From positions 62,001 through 126,000 of the forward strand of contig NZ_CP114014.1 of the NCBI RefSeq assembly GCF_040581415.1: 64,000 nt of DNA. The letters run 5' to 3'. The notes beneath the pieces were generated by a model, which saw only the letters and a list, made by a program, of their open reading frames with translations, searched no databases and was not told where the DNA came from. This DNA comes from Paraconexibacter sp040581415 (GTDB lineage Bacteria > Actinomycetota > Thermoleophilia > Solirubrobacterales > Solirubrobacteraceae). The first letter of the stretch is position 1. Each line of letters starts with the position of its first letter. This document shows, piece by piece, positions 41,477-51,085 of this stretch. A program made the position numbers and the translations under genes.

Positions 41477-42444
41477 GCCGGGCGCCGGCGATCGGGTCGC
41501 AGCACCCGCTGCGGCGACTGGTGCGGCGGGCGGACGACCTCGCGGCCCGCACGCGGGCGCCGGGCGCGCAGCGCAGGCTCGAGCGCGGAGCCCCTCACCA
41601 GCGGGCGCTGTGGGCGGAGCGCGCCGCACAGGCGCCTGCGGTCCTCGGACGCCTCACCGCTGCCGCCGGGCCGCCTGCCGGCCCGTGGGAGGGCTACGCC
41701 ACGGTGATCGCCGCGCTGGTCGCCGGCGGGCTGCCGTGGGACGTCCTGCGCCGGCCGGTGATCCAGGAGACGATGCTCGTCCGCGGCCGCCGGACGCTGG
41801 TCGGCGAGCTCGACGTCCTACGGGCCGCGCACGCACCGGCGGCGCTGCGCCGCCTGCTGGCCGAGGACCCGGCCGGCTGCCCGCCCCCGGCGCGCGACAC
41901 GCCCTGGACCTCACCGACCGCGGTGCACCACCTGCACCACCTCACCCGCTTCGGCCGGTCGACCGGGGCCGACCCGTTCGCGCTGGACGTCGTGGTCGAA
42001 TGGGGAGGGGGCTACGGGGGGCTCGCGCGCCTCCTGCGCCGCCGCGGAGGCCCGCCGCCGACGCACGTGATCGTCGACCTGCCGGCCGTCCTCGCCCTGC
42101 AGTGGGTGTGGCTCGGCACCGTGCTCGGGCCCGACGCCGTCGTGCTCTTGGAGCCCGGGGCCACCCCGACGGCCGGGAAGGTGTCGCTGACCGTCCCGGC
42201 CGGGGCGGCCCTGCCACTGGCACCGGACCTGATCGTCTCGACCTGGGGGCTGAGCGAGACGCCGGCCGACGCGCGGCCGCTCGTCGCGCAACAGCTCGGC
42301 GGCGCGCGCCACGTCCTGCTGGCGGGCCAGCGCCCCGACGCGCTGTTCCCCGAGGCGGACTGGCCCCTGGACGAGGCGGCCGGCGCGGGCGCGCGGCGCG
42401 AGCCGGTCGAGGTCCTCGCCGGGTCGGAGTACGCGTTCCGATGA
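41473..42444 (+). CDS. Putative sugar O-methyltransferase
   Basis: 323 residues. VVEWGGGYGGLARLLRR is a SAM-binding glycine motif of the putative sugar O-methyltransferase family, followed by VIVDLPAVLALQ and LIVSTWGLSET, also typical. The N-terminal 120 residues are helical and variable. Probably caps or decorates sugars made by the two preceding transferases. Confidence 0.78.
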   Translation: MSRAPAIGSQHPLRRLVRRADDLAARTRAPGAQRRLERGAPHQRALWAERAAQAPAVLGRLTAAAGPPAGPWEGYATVIAALVAGGLPWDVLRRPVIQETMLVRGRRTLVGELDVLRAAHAPAALRRLLAEDPAGCPPPARDTPWTSPTAVHHLHHLTRFGRSTGADPFALDVVVEWGGGYGGLARLLRRRGGPPPTHVIVDLPAVLALQWVWLGTVLGPDAVVLLEPGATPTAGKVSLTVPAGAALPLAPDLIVSTWGLSETPADARPLVAQQLGGARHVLLAGQRPDALFPEADWPLDEAAGAGARREPVEVLAGSEYAFR

Positions 42445-42480
42445 CGCCGAACCGCTCGCGCTGCGCGCTCGGGTTCGGCC

Positions 42481-42510
42481 GGGCGAACTCGCCCGGGGGC
42501 TCGTTCGCCC
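42481..42510. terminator. Bidirectional hairpin between converging genes
   Basis: An 8-bp perfect stem (42481-42488 and 42503-42510) with a further inner GCCC/GGGC pairing, in the 119-base gap between the methyltransferase and the GT4 gene. The rest of the gap holds nothing recognisable apart from a weaker CCGAACC/GGTTCGG pairing just upstream. Confidence 0.6.
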
Positions 42511-42563
42511 AGCGCGTGAGGAAGGTCGATCTACCGATGCGCCATTCGCTCTCGTTCGAGCGT

Positions 42564-43934
42564 CTAGCGGCGGGTCGTCAGGCGGCGGGCTCGGGCTCGC
42601 AGCGTCCCGATCAGGAAGCCCACGTTGTCGCGGTCCAGCTTGCGGGCCGCCCGGAGGGCCCAGCGGGCCTGCTCGGCGTAGCGCTCGACCTGCACCTCGC
42701 GGCGCTCGCGGGCTGTGAGCGGCCGGAAGCTCCGCGTCAGCCGCTGCTCGTACTCGGCGCCGAAGCCGTCGACCTCCACGAGGCTCGGCACCCAGCCGTC
42801 GCCCGGGATCGGCTCGCCCGCGATCAGCGCTGCGTAGAGGCGCTCGAGCTGCCGCGTCAGCAGCATCCGGTCCATGCGCTCGTCGGCGAACACCGCAGCC
42901 GCCGCGCCGAAGCGGTCGGCCTTGGCAGGGTCGGCGATGAGGTCCGCGCAGGCTTCGGCGAAGGCGCGCGGATGGTCGGCGATGTGCCCCGTGACGCCCT
43001 GCTGCACCTGCTCGATCTGGCCGTTGTCCACCCAGGGCGTCGAGCACGTGACGATCGGCAGGCCGAGGGCCATCGCCTCCGAGATCGCGACCGAGTAGCT
43101 CTCCCCGATCTCCGCAGCAGTGACGAAGACGTCGCACGCCATGAACCGCTGCATGACCTGGGCCTCGTCGAACGTCGTGTCCACGAAGCTCACGCGGTCG
43201 TGGACGCCGAGGCGCCGCAGCAGCTTGTGCTTGTCCGGTGTCGCGCCGACGTACATGACCTGGACGTCCGGGACGAGCTCGAGCAGGTGGGGGACCATGG
43301 TGACGAGCAGGCGCCGCCACTTCGTGTCGTCGTCGCGGCCGATCCGGCCGACGACCGGCCGGTCGGGGTCGAGACCCAGTGCCAGCTTGGCCGCGCGGCG
43401 CTCCGGAGCGGCGGCGCGCAGGCCCGGGATGTCGATCGGCCAGTGCAGGACGCGATGGCGCTCGTGGAACGCCGGTCCGGTCAGCCCGAGGCGCTCGCGG
43501 TAGCGCCACGCGCACATCTGGCCGACGAACAGGTGGCAGTCGAACTGCGGCTCGTCGCTCGATGCGTCGATGCGGCCGAAGATGTTCGTCTCGATCAGGT
43601 GCGGCACGCCGGCCTTGCGGCAGGCGGCCGGCACCGCGGGTTCGGCGAGGCCGACGCGGAACGCGTGCGCGACGTCGACCCCGCGGAGGGCCTCCGCGAG
43701 CGCGTCCGGCCCGTCGGTCGCGAGCACGACGGGGACACCGGCGGCGTCGAGGTCCGCGTGCCGGGGGCCGTCGCCCTTCGTCACGACCACCCGGACGTCG
43801 AACCGCTCGCGGTCGATGGCGGTCGCGTGGTTGACCAGGCCCTTCTCGGTCCCTCCGAGGCCGAGCCATGGAGTCACGATCGCGACCGAACCGCTTTTCT
43901 GTGTGGGCGTCGTCACGCGCGGAACCATAGCCAT
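42564..43934 (-). CDS. Glycosyltransferase family 4
   Basis: 456 residues from ATG 43934 (ATG 43928 also possible). N-terminal domain with TPWLGLGGTEKGLVNHA; C-terminal GT-B domain with VGRIGRDDDTKW and the nucleotide-sugar site AISEAMALGLPIVTC. A 60-residue basic, helical C-terminal extension is unusual. It is divergent from the flippase. Confidence 0.88.
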   Translation of the reverse strand: MAMVPRVTTPTQKSGSVAIVTPWLGLGGTEKGLVNHATAIDRERFDVRVVVTKGDGPRHADLDAAGVPVVLATDGPDALAEALRGVDVAHAFRVGLAEPAVPAACRKAGVPHLIETNIFGRIDASSDEPQFDCHLFVGQMCAWRYRERLGLTGPAFHERHRVLHWPIDIPGLRAAAPERRAAKLALGLDPDRPVVGRIGRDDDTKWRRLLVTMVPHLLELVPDVQVMYVGATPDKHKLLRRLGVHDRVSFVDTTFDEAQVMQRFMACDVFVTAAEIGESYSVAISEAMALGLPIVTCSTPWVDNGQIEQVQQGVTGHIADHPRAFAEACADLIADPAKADRFGAAAAVFADERMDRMLLTRQLERLYAALIAGEPIPGDGWVPSLVEVDGFGAEYEQRLTRSFRPLTARERREVQVERYAEQARWALRAARKLDRDNVGFLIGTLRARARRLTTRR

Positions 43935-43950
43935 GTGCGACGCCGCGTCG

Positions 43951-43956
43951 TAGGGT
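43951..43956 (+). promoter_or_regulatory. Leaderless-type -10 box (TAGGGT) of the first flippase
   Basis: TAGGGT ends 7 bases before GTG 43964. It argues for that start rather than GTG 43955, which overlaps the box. Confidence 0.4.
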
Positions 43957-43963
43957 GCAGACC

Positions 43964-45322
43964 GTGAGCGCGGACGAGCCGGGAGGACCTCTCCCAGACC
44001 GTCAGATCGAGCTTGCGCTGGAGGACGTCCCGGTCGGCCCCGTCCTGCAGGCGCAGGCGCCGGAGCCCTCCCAGTCCGGCCTGCTGCGCTCCGGCGCGAC
44101 GGTGATGCTGTTCGCCGCCGCGGCGAACGGGCTGAACGTCGTCTTCCACCTCTCGGTCGCCCGCTTCCTCGAGCCGGACGAGTACGCGCTGCTGACCACG
44201 ATCTTCGCGATCAACGTCATCGCGACGGTCCCGCTGCTGGCACTGCAGACGACGGTCGCGCGCGAGATGGCGATCCTGCTCGCCCGCGGCGACGTCGAGT
44301 CGGCGGGGGCGGTGCTGCGGACCACCTTCACCATCGCCCTGCGCTTCGCCGCCGGCGTCTGCGTGCTGCTCGTGCTGCTGAGCTGGCCGGCCTTCGCGAT
44401 CCTCAACATCGAGCGCCCGCTGCCGATCCTGGCGACGGCGCTCTCGATCACCGCCGCGGTCCCGCTGCCGGCAGCCTGGGGCGCTCTGCAGGCCTCCGAG
44501 CGCTTCACCGCGCTCAGCGTCATCCAGGGCCTGGGGCCGTTCCTGAAGCTCGTGCTCGGCGTCGGGTTCGCCGCCTTCGGGCTCGGCGCGTCCGCCATCA
44601 CGTTCGGCGTCGTGATCGCCAACATCATCGTGTTCGGCCTGGCCTACAAGGTCCTGGCGCCGGTCGTGCAGTCGGCCGGGACCCGGCGGTTCCCGGCCCG
44701 CAAGGTCGTCGGCCGGTACGCGGTCGGGTCCGCTGCCTGCCTCGGCCTCTACACGGTGCTCACCCAGTCGGACGTGATCTGGGCCCGCGGCGCGCTGTCG
44801 GCCGGGGACGCGGGCGACTACGCGGCCGCGTCGGTCATGGGCAACTTCGTCCTGCTGCTCCCCATCGGGGTGACGACGGTCCTCTTCCCGCGGATCGCGA
44901 AGCTGGGCCAGGACGGCGACGGCCGCCGCGACCTGGCCTTCGGCCTGGGTGCGGTGATCGTGCTGAGCCTGCCGCTGCTCGTCGCCTTCGCCGCGTTCCC
45001 CCGCCTGCTGCTGCAGATCGCCTTCGGGTCCGACTACCTCGGCGCGTCCTCGCTGCTGCTGCCCATCGGCCTCTCGATGCTCGGCTACGCGCTGGTCACC
45101 GTCTACATGAACCACTTCCTCGCGCTGGGCCGGACCCGGTTCGTCGTGGTCCTCGGCGTGGGCATCCTCGCGCAGCAGTTCCTGTTCCTGCTCGCGCACG
45201 ACTCTCCGGGCGGCATCGTCTGGGTCCAGGTCGCGGCCGGGCTCGGGACCGCAGCCGCGGCCGAGCTGTACGAGCAGATCGTCCGGCGCCGGCGCCCGGC
45301 CGTCATGATCAACCCGGCATAG
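43964..45322 (+). CDS. Polysaccharide flippase (Wzx/MOP superfamily)
   Basis: 452 residues from GTG 43964. Twelve or more membrane helices after a 40-residue hydrophilic N-terminus. Conserved-looking blocks are the first helices GATVMLFAAAANGLNVVFHL and YALLTTIFAIN, and the GDAGDYAAASVMGNFVLLLP segment of helix 7-8, typical of Wzx-like lipid-linked oligosaccharide flippases. It overlaps the convergent GT2 gene by 14 bases. Confidence 0.86.
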   Translation: MSADEPGGPLPDRQIELALEDVPVGPVLQAQAPEPSQSGLLRSGATVMLFAAAANGLNVVFHLSVARFLEPDEYALLTTIFAINVIATVPLLALQTTVAREMAILLARGDVESAGAVLRTTFTIALRFAAGVCVLLVLLSWPAFAILNIERPLPILATALSITAAVPLPAAWGALQASERFTALSVIQGLGPFLKLVLGVGFAAFGLGASAITFGVVIANIIVFGLAYKVLAPVVQSAGTRRFPARKVVGRYAVGSAACLGLYTVLTQSDVIWARGALSAGDAGDYAAASVMGNFVLLLPIGVTTVLFPRIAKLGQDGDGRRDLAFGLGAVIVLSLPLLVAFAAFPRLLLQIAFGSDYLGASSLLLPIGLSMLGYALVTVYMNHFLALGRTRFVVVLGVGILAQQFLFLLAHDSPGGIVWVQVAAGLGTAAAAELYEQIVRRRRPAVMINPA

Positions 45323-46226
45323 AGCCGAGCGGCGGAAGCCGCGCGTCGAGCTCCTCGAGCGTCGTCACGGGAGCTCCGCGGCGGCGCTCGCGCTCCAGCT
45401 GCAGCCACAGCGCGTAGACCTCGGGTTCGAGCGGCTCGCGCGCCGGGCGGTCCCGCAGGGCGTCCGCGACGCCGGCGGCCACGGCCCGCGGGTGGCGACG
45501 GACGACCGACCGCCCGCCTGCCACCCCGCCGAGCCGCCCGAGCTGCGCCGGGAGCGCGCGCGCCGGGACGTGCCGCAGGACGTTGCGCCACTCGGCGCGG
45601 GTGGCGTACTGGACGCCGAACTCGTGCTGGCGCGCCGACGAGACGTGGTGGATGGCGAGATCGCTGCGCCCGAGCGCGACCACCCACCCGCGCGCGAACC
45701 AGCGCAGGGACATATCCGGCTCCTCGCCCGAATGGCGGAGCGTCGTGTCGTATCCGCCGACGGCGTTGAAGCAGTCGCGGCGCAGCGCGGCGCAGCAGCC
45801 GAGGAAGTAGCTCGTGAGAACGTGCCCGTCGGACGGCGGCGCGTAGTGCTCGAGGCGCGCCGGCCGCGGCGCGTCGGTGAACGGGATGCCGACCGCGGCG
45901 ATGCGCGGGTGGTCGAACTCGGCCAGCACCTGCTCGACGGTGCGCGGCGACGGCAGCTCGGCGTCGTCGTCGAGGGAGATCAGCACGCTGCCGGTGGCCA
46001 GCAGGGCCATGGCGTTGCGCTGGACGAGCGAACCCTTGGAGGTCTCCTCGCGGATGACGCGGACGGACGGGAACTCGCGCTCGAGGTGGGCTGCGGTCCC
46101 GTCCGACGACCCGTCGTCGGTCACGATCACCTCGACGGGCACGGTCTGCGCGAGCGCGGACCGGACCGCGCGCGAGACCTCCGAGCAGCGATCCCGGGTC
46201 GAGATCATGACGGTGGCGTCGGTCAT
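45309..46226 (-). CDS. Glycosyltransferase family 2
   Basis: 305 residues from ATG 46226. ATVMISTRDRCSEVSRAVRS, VIVTDDGSSDGT, the metal motif ISLDDDAELPS and HSGEEPDMSLRWFARGW give a complete GT2 set. The start overlaps the stop of the upstream GT4 gene (ATGA), making it the last gene of a three-gene - strand operon. Confidence 0.9.
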   Translation of the reverse strand: MTDATVMISTRDRCSEVSRAVRSALAQTVPVEVIVTDDGSSDGTAAHLEREFPSVRVIREETSKGSLVQRNAMALLATGSVLISLDDDAELPSPRTVEQVLAEFDHPRIAAVGIPFTDAPRPARLEHYAPPSDGHVLTSYFLGCCAALRRDCFNAVGGYDTTLRHSGEEPDMSLRWFARGWVVALGRSDLAIHHVSSARQHEFGVQYATRAEWRNVLRHVPARALPAQLGRLGGVAGGRSVVRRHPRAVAAGVADALRDRPAREPLEPEVYALWLQLERERRRGAPVTTLEELDARLPPLGSMPG

Positions 46227-47419
46227 CGGCGTGAGGCTATAAGGGTGTCCAGGCGGTCGGCGAGCTCGCCCGCCACCGCCGCTGCGGTCACGCGCGGGCG
46301 CCAGTGCTGCGCCACCCGCAGGCCGTGGCCGGCGGTCGCGGAGGCGTCGAGGGCCGCCGTGGTGGCGTCCGCGAGCGCGCCGGCGGACCGGTCGGCGGCG
46401 ACCCACCCGCCCGGGCCTGTCGCCGCATGCCGGACGGCGTTCAGCGGTGGGCCGACGACGGGGCACCCGCAGGCGAGCGCCTCGCTGAACGCGACCGGCG
46501 CGCCCTCCCAGCGGGACGTCGACAGCAGCGCCCCCGCCCCGGCGAAGAGCGCGGGCAGCTCCGTGCTCGGGACCGACGGCCGGCAGGTGACGCGCGGGCT
46601 GCGGCGGACCACCCGCTCCGCACCGGCGCCGATGATGGTCAGGCGCACAGCGGGGTCCGCGGCCAGCAGCGCCGCCACGGTCGCGGCCAGGAGCCGCGGG
46701 TCCTTCTGGGGGGCCGTCCAGCGGCCGACGGCGAGCACGGCCCGCGGCCGCGGGCCGGCGTCGACGTCGGCGCCGGTGAAGTGCGGCGCCGCCGGCTGCT
46801 CGCTGAGGCCGAGGCGGGCGGCCGGCTCGGGGATGCGCAGGAGCCGCAGCGTCCGGCGGTAGTCGGCCAGCGCGGCGTCACCCTGCAGGCCCGTCCAGTC
46901 GGCGGCCAGCAGCGCCGACCGCAGTCGTGCGCGCGCGGTGAGCTTGCGCAGAAGGCCCTCGGGTGGCGGCTCCGCGAAGCCCGGCGGCGTGGGCGCGCGT
47001 GTCGGCGGGTCGGCGGAAGCGCCTCCCGTGGCGCGGCCGCTGCGGGCCGCTCGTCGACCCTCGAGGGCTCCTTGGAGGTGCAGGGCGACCGTCCCGGGGT
47101 GCAGCCAGGGCACGACCCTGCCGTCGGAGTCCGCGAGGGCGATGGTCGGGAGCCCGGCGGCGCGGGCGGCGCCCAGCACCGCGGACTGGTGCAGCCAGGT
47201 CACGGCGATCACGCCGTCCACCCCGGCTGCGGTCCAGAACCGTGGGCTCGTGAGCTCGGCCAGCGAGGTGGCCACCGCGAGGTCGTCGGTCCCCGACACC
47301 GCCGGGGCGCGGACGACCGCGGTGTGCCCGAGTCCCCGCAGCGCGACCGTCAGGTTGCCGAGCTGCTTGAAGCGCTCGGTCGGCCCGAAGTTCGACTGCT
47401 GGACCAGGACCAGCCTCAA
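46223..47419 (-). CDS. Glycosyltransferase family 4
   Basis: 398 residues from TTG 47419, whose last two bases start the stop codon of the upstream beta-helix gene (TTGA). MRLVLVQQSNFGPTERFKQL opens the N-terminal domain; the GT-B C-terminal domain has VGRWTAPQKDPRLL and VAFSEALACGCPVVG. The TTG start and overlap imply expression by coupling. Longer starts upstream read into the beta-helix gene and are unlikely. Confidence 0.85.
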   Translation of the reverse strand: MRLVLVQQSNFGPTERFKQLGNLTVALRGLGHTAVVRAPAVSGTDDLAVATSLAELTSPRFWTAAGVDGVIAVTWLHQSAVLGAARAAGLPTIALADSDGRVVPWLHPGTVALHLQGALEGRRAARSGRATGGASADPPTRAPTPPGFAEPPPEGLLRKLTARARLRSALLAADWTGLQGDAALADYRRTLRLLRIPEPAARLGLSEQPAAPHFTGADVDAGPRPRAVLAVGRWTAPQKDPRLLAATVAALLAADPAVRLTIIGAGAERVVRRSPRVTCRPSVPSTELPALFAGAGALLSTSRWEGAPVAFSEALACGCPVVGPPLNAVRHAATGPGGWVAADRSAGALADATTAALDASATAGHGLRVAQHWRPRVTAAAVAGELADRLDTLIASRR

Positions 47420-50172
47420 AAGGTCACTCGCAGCGTGCTCTTGACCGCTTTGCCCACCTTCCCCTTGGCGTCGACCGCCCGGACGGTCACGGTGTAGCGA
47501 CGCGCGGGAAGCGCCCGCTTGAGCTTCAGCTGCCAGCTGGTGGTGCCCGTCGCGTTGAGGAACAGCGATGGGCAGCCCTTGCCGCGGTACTTGAGCAGCC
47601 GGCCGGCGCTGTTGAGCCGCAGGCACCCGGTCTGCGTGGTGACCGCCACCTGCACGCGCTTGAGGCCCGTCCCCTTCGCGGTGCCCCGGATCGACTTCAG
47701 GGTCTTCCCCTTGGCCTTGGCGATGGGCGAGCTGAGCTTCGCCGACAGCGCGACCGGCGGCGGGGGCGGCACGACCGGGGCACGCTTGACGTTGGTGATC
47801 GCCACCGTCGCGCGGTCGCGGGCCCCGGCGACGGCCGCGGTCGGGTCGGACACGATGACGTCGAAGGCGCGGTCGGCGTCGCTGCCCGGGGCGTCGACGA
47901 CCGGGATCGGGACCGTGACCGAGGTCTCGCCGGCGTTGACGATCACCGACCGGTCGACCGCCGTGTAGTCGACGCCGGCGCGGCCGGTGGAGTCGACGGT
48001 GCGCACGCGGATGGCGGCCGAGCCGTCACCGCCGCCGAGGCGCTCGATGGTGATACTGGCGGCGCCGCCGTTCTCGGCGACCGAGTACGCGGTCGCCGCG
48101 AGCTGCAGCGTCGGTGCCGCACCGGCGCCGCGGCACGGGCTCAGCTCGCTCGTCGATCCGCCGGCGGGCGTGGTGGTCACCAGGACGGCCTCGTTCGCGC
48201 CCGGAGCGCCGGCGGCCGGCACGTTGAAGCGCACGATGCCGTCCGCCCCGGCGACGGCCACGCCCGAACCGAGGTACCGCAGGATCGGGCGGCGGACGGG
48301 GTTGCAGGCATCGGAGACGTAGACGTCCACGTCGACCGGGCGGCCGGCGGGGGCCGGGGCGGTCCCGCTGACCTGGGTCCGGGCACCGGTGGTGAGCACG
48401 GTGTCGAGCGACGGCGACCCGCCGGCATCGGGGCCGGTGGGCCCGTTGTCGATCGCCTGCCCGTCGCCGTTGAGCGTGACGACGTTGCCACGGACGCTGG
48501 TGGGGCCGGCCGTCGCGGCCACGGCGATGGCGCCCGTCCCCGCGTTGACCTCGATGACGCGGTTGCCGGCGCCGGCCTCTGGCCCGCCGATGACGGTCCC
48601 GCTGGTGCCGGTCTCGACGACGACCTGCGCGCGCTGGTTCGCCGCCTGCCCGATCGCCCCACCGGCGCCGCCGCCGATCTGGTTTCCGAGCACGCGGACG
48701 CCGGTGGCACCGCCGACGACCCGCACGCCGCTGCCGTCGTTTCCGGAGATGAGGTTGCCGGCCCCGGCCGCCGTTCCGCCCAGGGTGCCGCCCCCGCCGC
48801 CGAGCAGGACGCCGTCGGCGTTGCCGCGCGACGCCGAGCCGGCTGCGTCGGTCCCGATGTAGTTGCCCTCGACGCGGTCGTCGCCGCCGCCGAGGAAGAC
48901 GCCGGGGCCGTCGTTCCCGGAGATCACGTTGCGCGCGCCGGCGGCCCGCCCGCCGATGACGTTGTTCCCGCCCGTGCCCGTGAGGCGGACGCCCTGCTCG
49001 GTGTTGCGCTGCTCGGAGCCGTCGCTGCCGAGGCCGATGGTGTTGCCGGCGATGACGGTGTCCCGCACGGAGGTCCCGGTCAGCCACACGCCGTGCCCCG
49101 CGTTCCCGGAGACGATGTTCCCGCCGATCGTCGTCCCGGCGCCGCCTTCGACCTTGACGCCGTAGTCGCCGTTGGACCGGATCGTCACGCCGTTCCCGGC
49201 GAGGCCCACGAGGTTGCCCCTGATCGTCGCCGGTGCCATCAGCCGGATGCCGCCGTGGTCGTTCCCGGAGATCACGTTGCCGTCGCCGATCACGGGCGCT
49301 CCGCCGGTGACCAGGATGCCGGCGCCCTTGTTGGACACGACGGTCTGCCCGTCGGAGCCCACGCCGATCCGGTTGCCGGCGACGGTCGTGCCGCTGCCGC
49401 CGCGGATCTCGATGCCGTTCGTGTCGTTACCGCTGATCACGTTGGCGCCGCCGCCCGGGCCCCCGATCCGGGTGCCGGTCGCCGTGCCCTCCACGGCGAC
49501 GCCGCAGGTGCCGGCGTTGCCGACGCCGGTGACGCCGTCGGGCGCGGTCCCGACCCGGTTGCCCTCCAGGACCGTGCCGCCCCCGGCCGTGACGACGACG
49601 CCGCAGCGGTCGTGGTTGTCGCCGATGACGTTGCCACGGATCGTGGCGCGATCGGCGTTCACCACGATGCCGCCGGTCGCATTCCCGACGCCGACGGGGG
49701 AGTCGCCGAGCGACTCGCCGATGTACGAGTCCGCGACCGTGGCATCCGGGGCGTCGATGACGATCCCGCCGTTGTTGAACCGCGTCACGGCGACCCCGCG
49801 GATGACCGTTCCGGCAGCGCCGGGGCCCACATGCAGGCCGATCGCGTTCGTGCCGTCCGGGATGCCGCTGATGCGGATGAGCGGCGCGCCGCCACCGCCC
49901 TGGCTCGGTCCGTCGATCGTCAGCGGGCCCGTGATCTGGGGCAGGCCGGCGCCCGTGATCGTCAGCAGCGCCTTGTCGCCCGCGGCCCCGATCGCGAAGG
50001 TGACCGTGTCGGCACCCGGGTTGGCGTTGGCGGCCGCGATGGCCTGGCCGAGCGACCCGGGACCGGAGGCGTCCGCGGTGGTCACCGGGTAGGTCGCGGC
50101 AGCGGCCGGGCTCGCAAGGAGGCCGGACCCGAGCACGAGGACGGCGGGCAGCAGACGTGACAACGCGTTCAT
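47416..50172 (-). CDS. Secreted right-handed beta-helix protein with Calx-beta domain
   Basis: 918 residues from ATG 50172. A Sec signal peptide (1-26, ending SPAAAA) is followed by the CSLREA-like start TYPVTTADASGPGSLGQA, then about 500 residues of repeating NVISGN/GNxIG parallel beta-helix units, a Calx-beta domain (SVAENGGAASITIERLGG) near 715-800 and a final Ig-like domain with one Cys pair. It is a surface or shed protein, perhaps carbohydrate-binding or -cleaving; no catalytic residues are evident. The transferases coupled to it may glycosylate it. Confidence 0.85.
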   Translation of the reverse strand: MNALSRLLPAVLVLGSGLLASPAAAATYPVTTADASGPGSLGQAIAAANANPGADTVTFAIGAAGDKALLTITGAGLPQITGPLTIDGPSQGGGGAPLIRISGIPDGTNAIGLHVGPGAAGTVIRGVAVTRFNNGGIVIDAPDATVADSYIGESLGDSPVGVGNATGGIVVNADRATIRGNVIGDNHDRCGVVVTAGGGTVLEGNRVGTAPDGVTGVGNAGTCGVAVEGTATGTRIGGPGGGANVISGNDTNGIEIRGGSGTTVAGNRIGVGSDGQTVVSNKGAGILVTGGAPVIGDGNVISGNDHGGIRLMAPATIRGNLVGLAGNGVTIRSNGDYGVKVEGGAGTTIGGNIVSGNAGHGVWLTGTSVRDTVIAGNTIGLGSDGSEQRNTEQGVRLTGTGGNNVIGGRAAGARNVISGNDGPGVFLGGGDDRVEGNYIGTDAAGSASRGNADGVLLGGGGGTLGGTAAGAGNLISGNDGSGVRVVGGATGVRVLGNQIGGGAGGAIGQAANQRAQVVVETGTSGTVIGGPEAGAGNRVIEVNAGTGAIAVAATAGPTSVRGNVVTLNGDGQAIDNGPTGPDAGGSPSLDTVLTTGARTQVSGTAPAPAGRPVDVDVYVSDACNPVRRPILRYLGSGVAVAGADGIVRFNVPAAGAPGANEAVLVTTTPAGGSTSELSPCRGAGAAPTLQLAATAYSVAENGGAASITIERLGGGDGSAAIRVRTVDSTGRAGVDYTAVDRSVIVNAGETSVTVPIPVVDAPGSDADRAFDVIVSDPTAAVAGARDRATVAITNVKRAPVVPPPPPVALSAKLSSPIAKAKGKTLKSIRGTAKGTGLKRVQVAVTTQTGCLRLNSAGRLLKYRGKGCPSLFLNATGTTSWQLKLKRALPARRYTVTVRAVDAKGKVGKAVKSTLRVTF

Positions 50173-50180
50173 CGGCAGGG

Positions 50181-50204
50181 ACGTTACAAGCGAAAGGCGC
50201 CTTT
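50181..50204. promoter_or_regulatory. Divergent control region with AAAGGCGCCTTT palindrome
   Basis: On the - strand a TAACGT -10-like box (50181-50186) ends 8 bases before ATG 50172. A perfect 12-bp palindrome AAAGGCGCCTTT lies at 50193-50204, upstream of that box and 24 bases from the + strand -10 box at 50228. One regulator could control both directions. Confidence 0.45.
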
Positions 50205-50227
50205 GGGGCGCATTTCGTCCCATTCAC

Positions 50228-50233
50228 TAGGAT
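50228..50233 (+). promoter_or_regulatory. Leaderless-type -10 box (TAGGAT)
   Basis: TAGGAT ends 7 bases before ATG 50241. Confidence 0.4.
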
Positions 50234-50240
50234 CCGGGCG

Positions 50241-51077
50241 ATGGCCACCGACCCGGCGAGTCCCGGCGCGGGACTCGTCTCCGTCGTCATCCCGACCTTC
50301 AACGAAGCGGACGGCATCGAGCGCTGCCTGACCGAGTGCGCGGAGGCCATGCGAGCGCTCGGCGTGCCGTTCGAGCTGCTGGTCGTGGACGACGGCTCCA
50401 CCGACGACACGATCGCCGTCGCCCAGGCCGCGGGCGACGCCATCGAAGGGGTGCGGATCGAGGCGGCGAGCGTCAACGCCGGCAAGGGGTCGGCGCTGAT
50501 CCGGGGGATGCAGCTCGCCCGCGGGGAGCTCGTCCTGTTCGTCGACGCCGACCTCGAGGTGCATCCGCGTCAGCTCGGCCTCCTGCGCGAGACGATGTTC
50601 CGCGAGGACGCGGACATCGTCATCGGGTCGAAGCTCCACCCCGACGCGGAGATCGACTACCCGCTGAAGCGGAGGATCCTCTCGCAGGGCTACTACGTGC
50701 TGGTCCGGGTCCTCTTCCGCCTGCCGGTCCGCGACACCCAGACCGGGCTCAAGCTCTACCGCCGCCGCGTGCTGGAGCGCGTCGGCCCGCGGCTGCTGGT
50801 GAAGCGGTTCGCGCACGACCTCGAGGTCCTCGTCAACGCCCACCGGCTCGGCTACCGCATCGCGGAGGCGCCGGTCGTCGTGACGCGGGAGCGGGCGTTC
50901 CCGCGGGTCGGGGTGGGTGACGCCCGCGTGGTGCTGCGCGACACGCTCGGCGTCTTCTACCGCACGTACATCACGCGCTACTACGACCGCGTCGGCCGCC
51001 ACGTCGACCGGGCGCTCGGCGACGCGCCCGGGTGGCGCTCGGCCGGCCCTGACGGTCCACCCGACGCCAAGAGCTGA
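50241..51077 (+). CDS. GT2, polyprenyl-phosphate sugar synthase-like
   Basis: 278 residues. SVVIPTFNEADGIERCL, LLVVDDGSTDDT, the metal motif VLFVDADLEVHP and DTQTGLKLYRRRVLERV are those of dolichol-phosphate mannose/glucose synthase-like enzymes. No C-terminal membrane helices follow, so it resembles the soluble DPM1 type. It may load sugars onto a polyprenyl phosphate for the GT-C-like enzyme at 36531. This link is inferred. Confidence 0.88.
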   Translation: MATDPASPGAGLVSVVIPTFNEADGIERCLTECAEAMRALGVPFELLVVDDGSTDDTIAVAQAAGDAIEGVRIEAASVNAGKGSALIRGMQLARGELVLFVDADLEVHPRQLGLLRETMFREDADIVIGSKLHPDAEIDYPLKRRILSQGYYVLVRVLFRLPVRDTQTGLKLYRRRVLERVGPRLLVKRFAHDLEVLVNAHRLGYRIAEAPVVVTRERAFPRVGVGDARVVLRDTLGVFYRTYITRYYDRVGRHVDRALGDAPGWRSAGPDGPPDAKS

Positions 51078-51085
51078 CGGAACCG

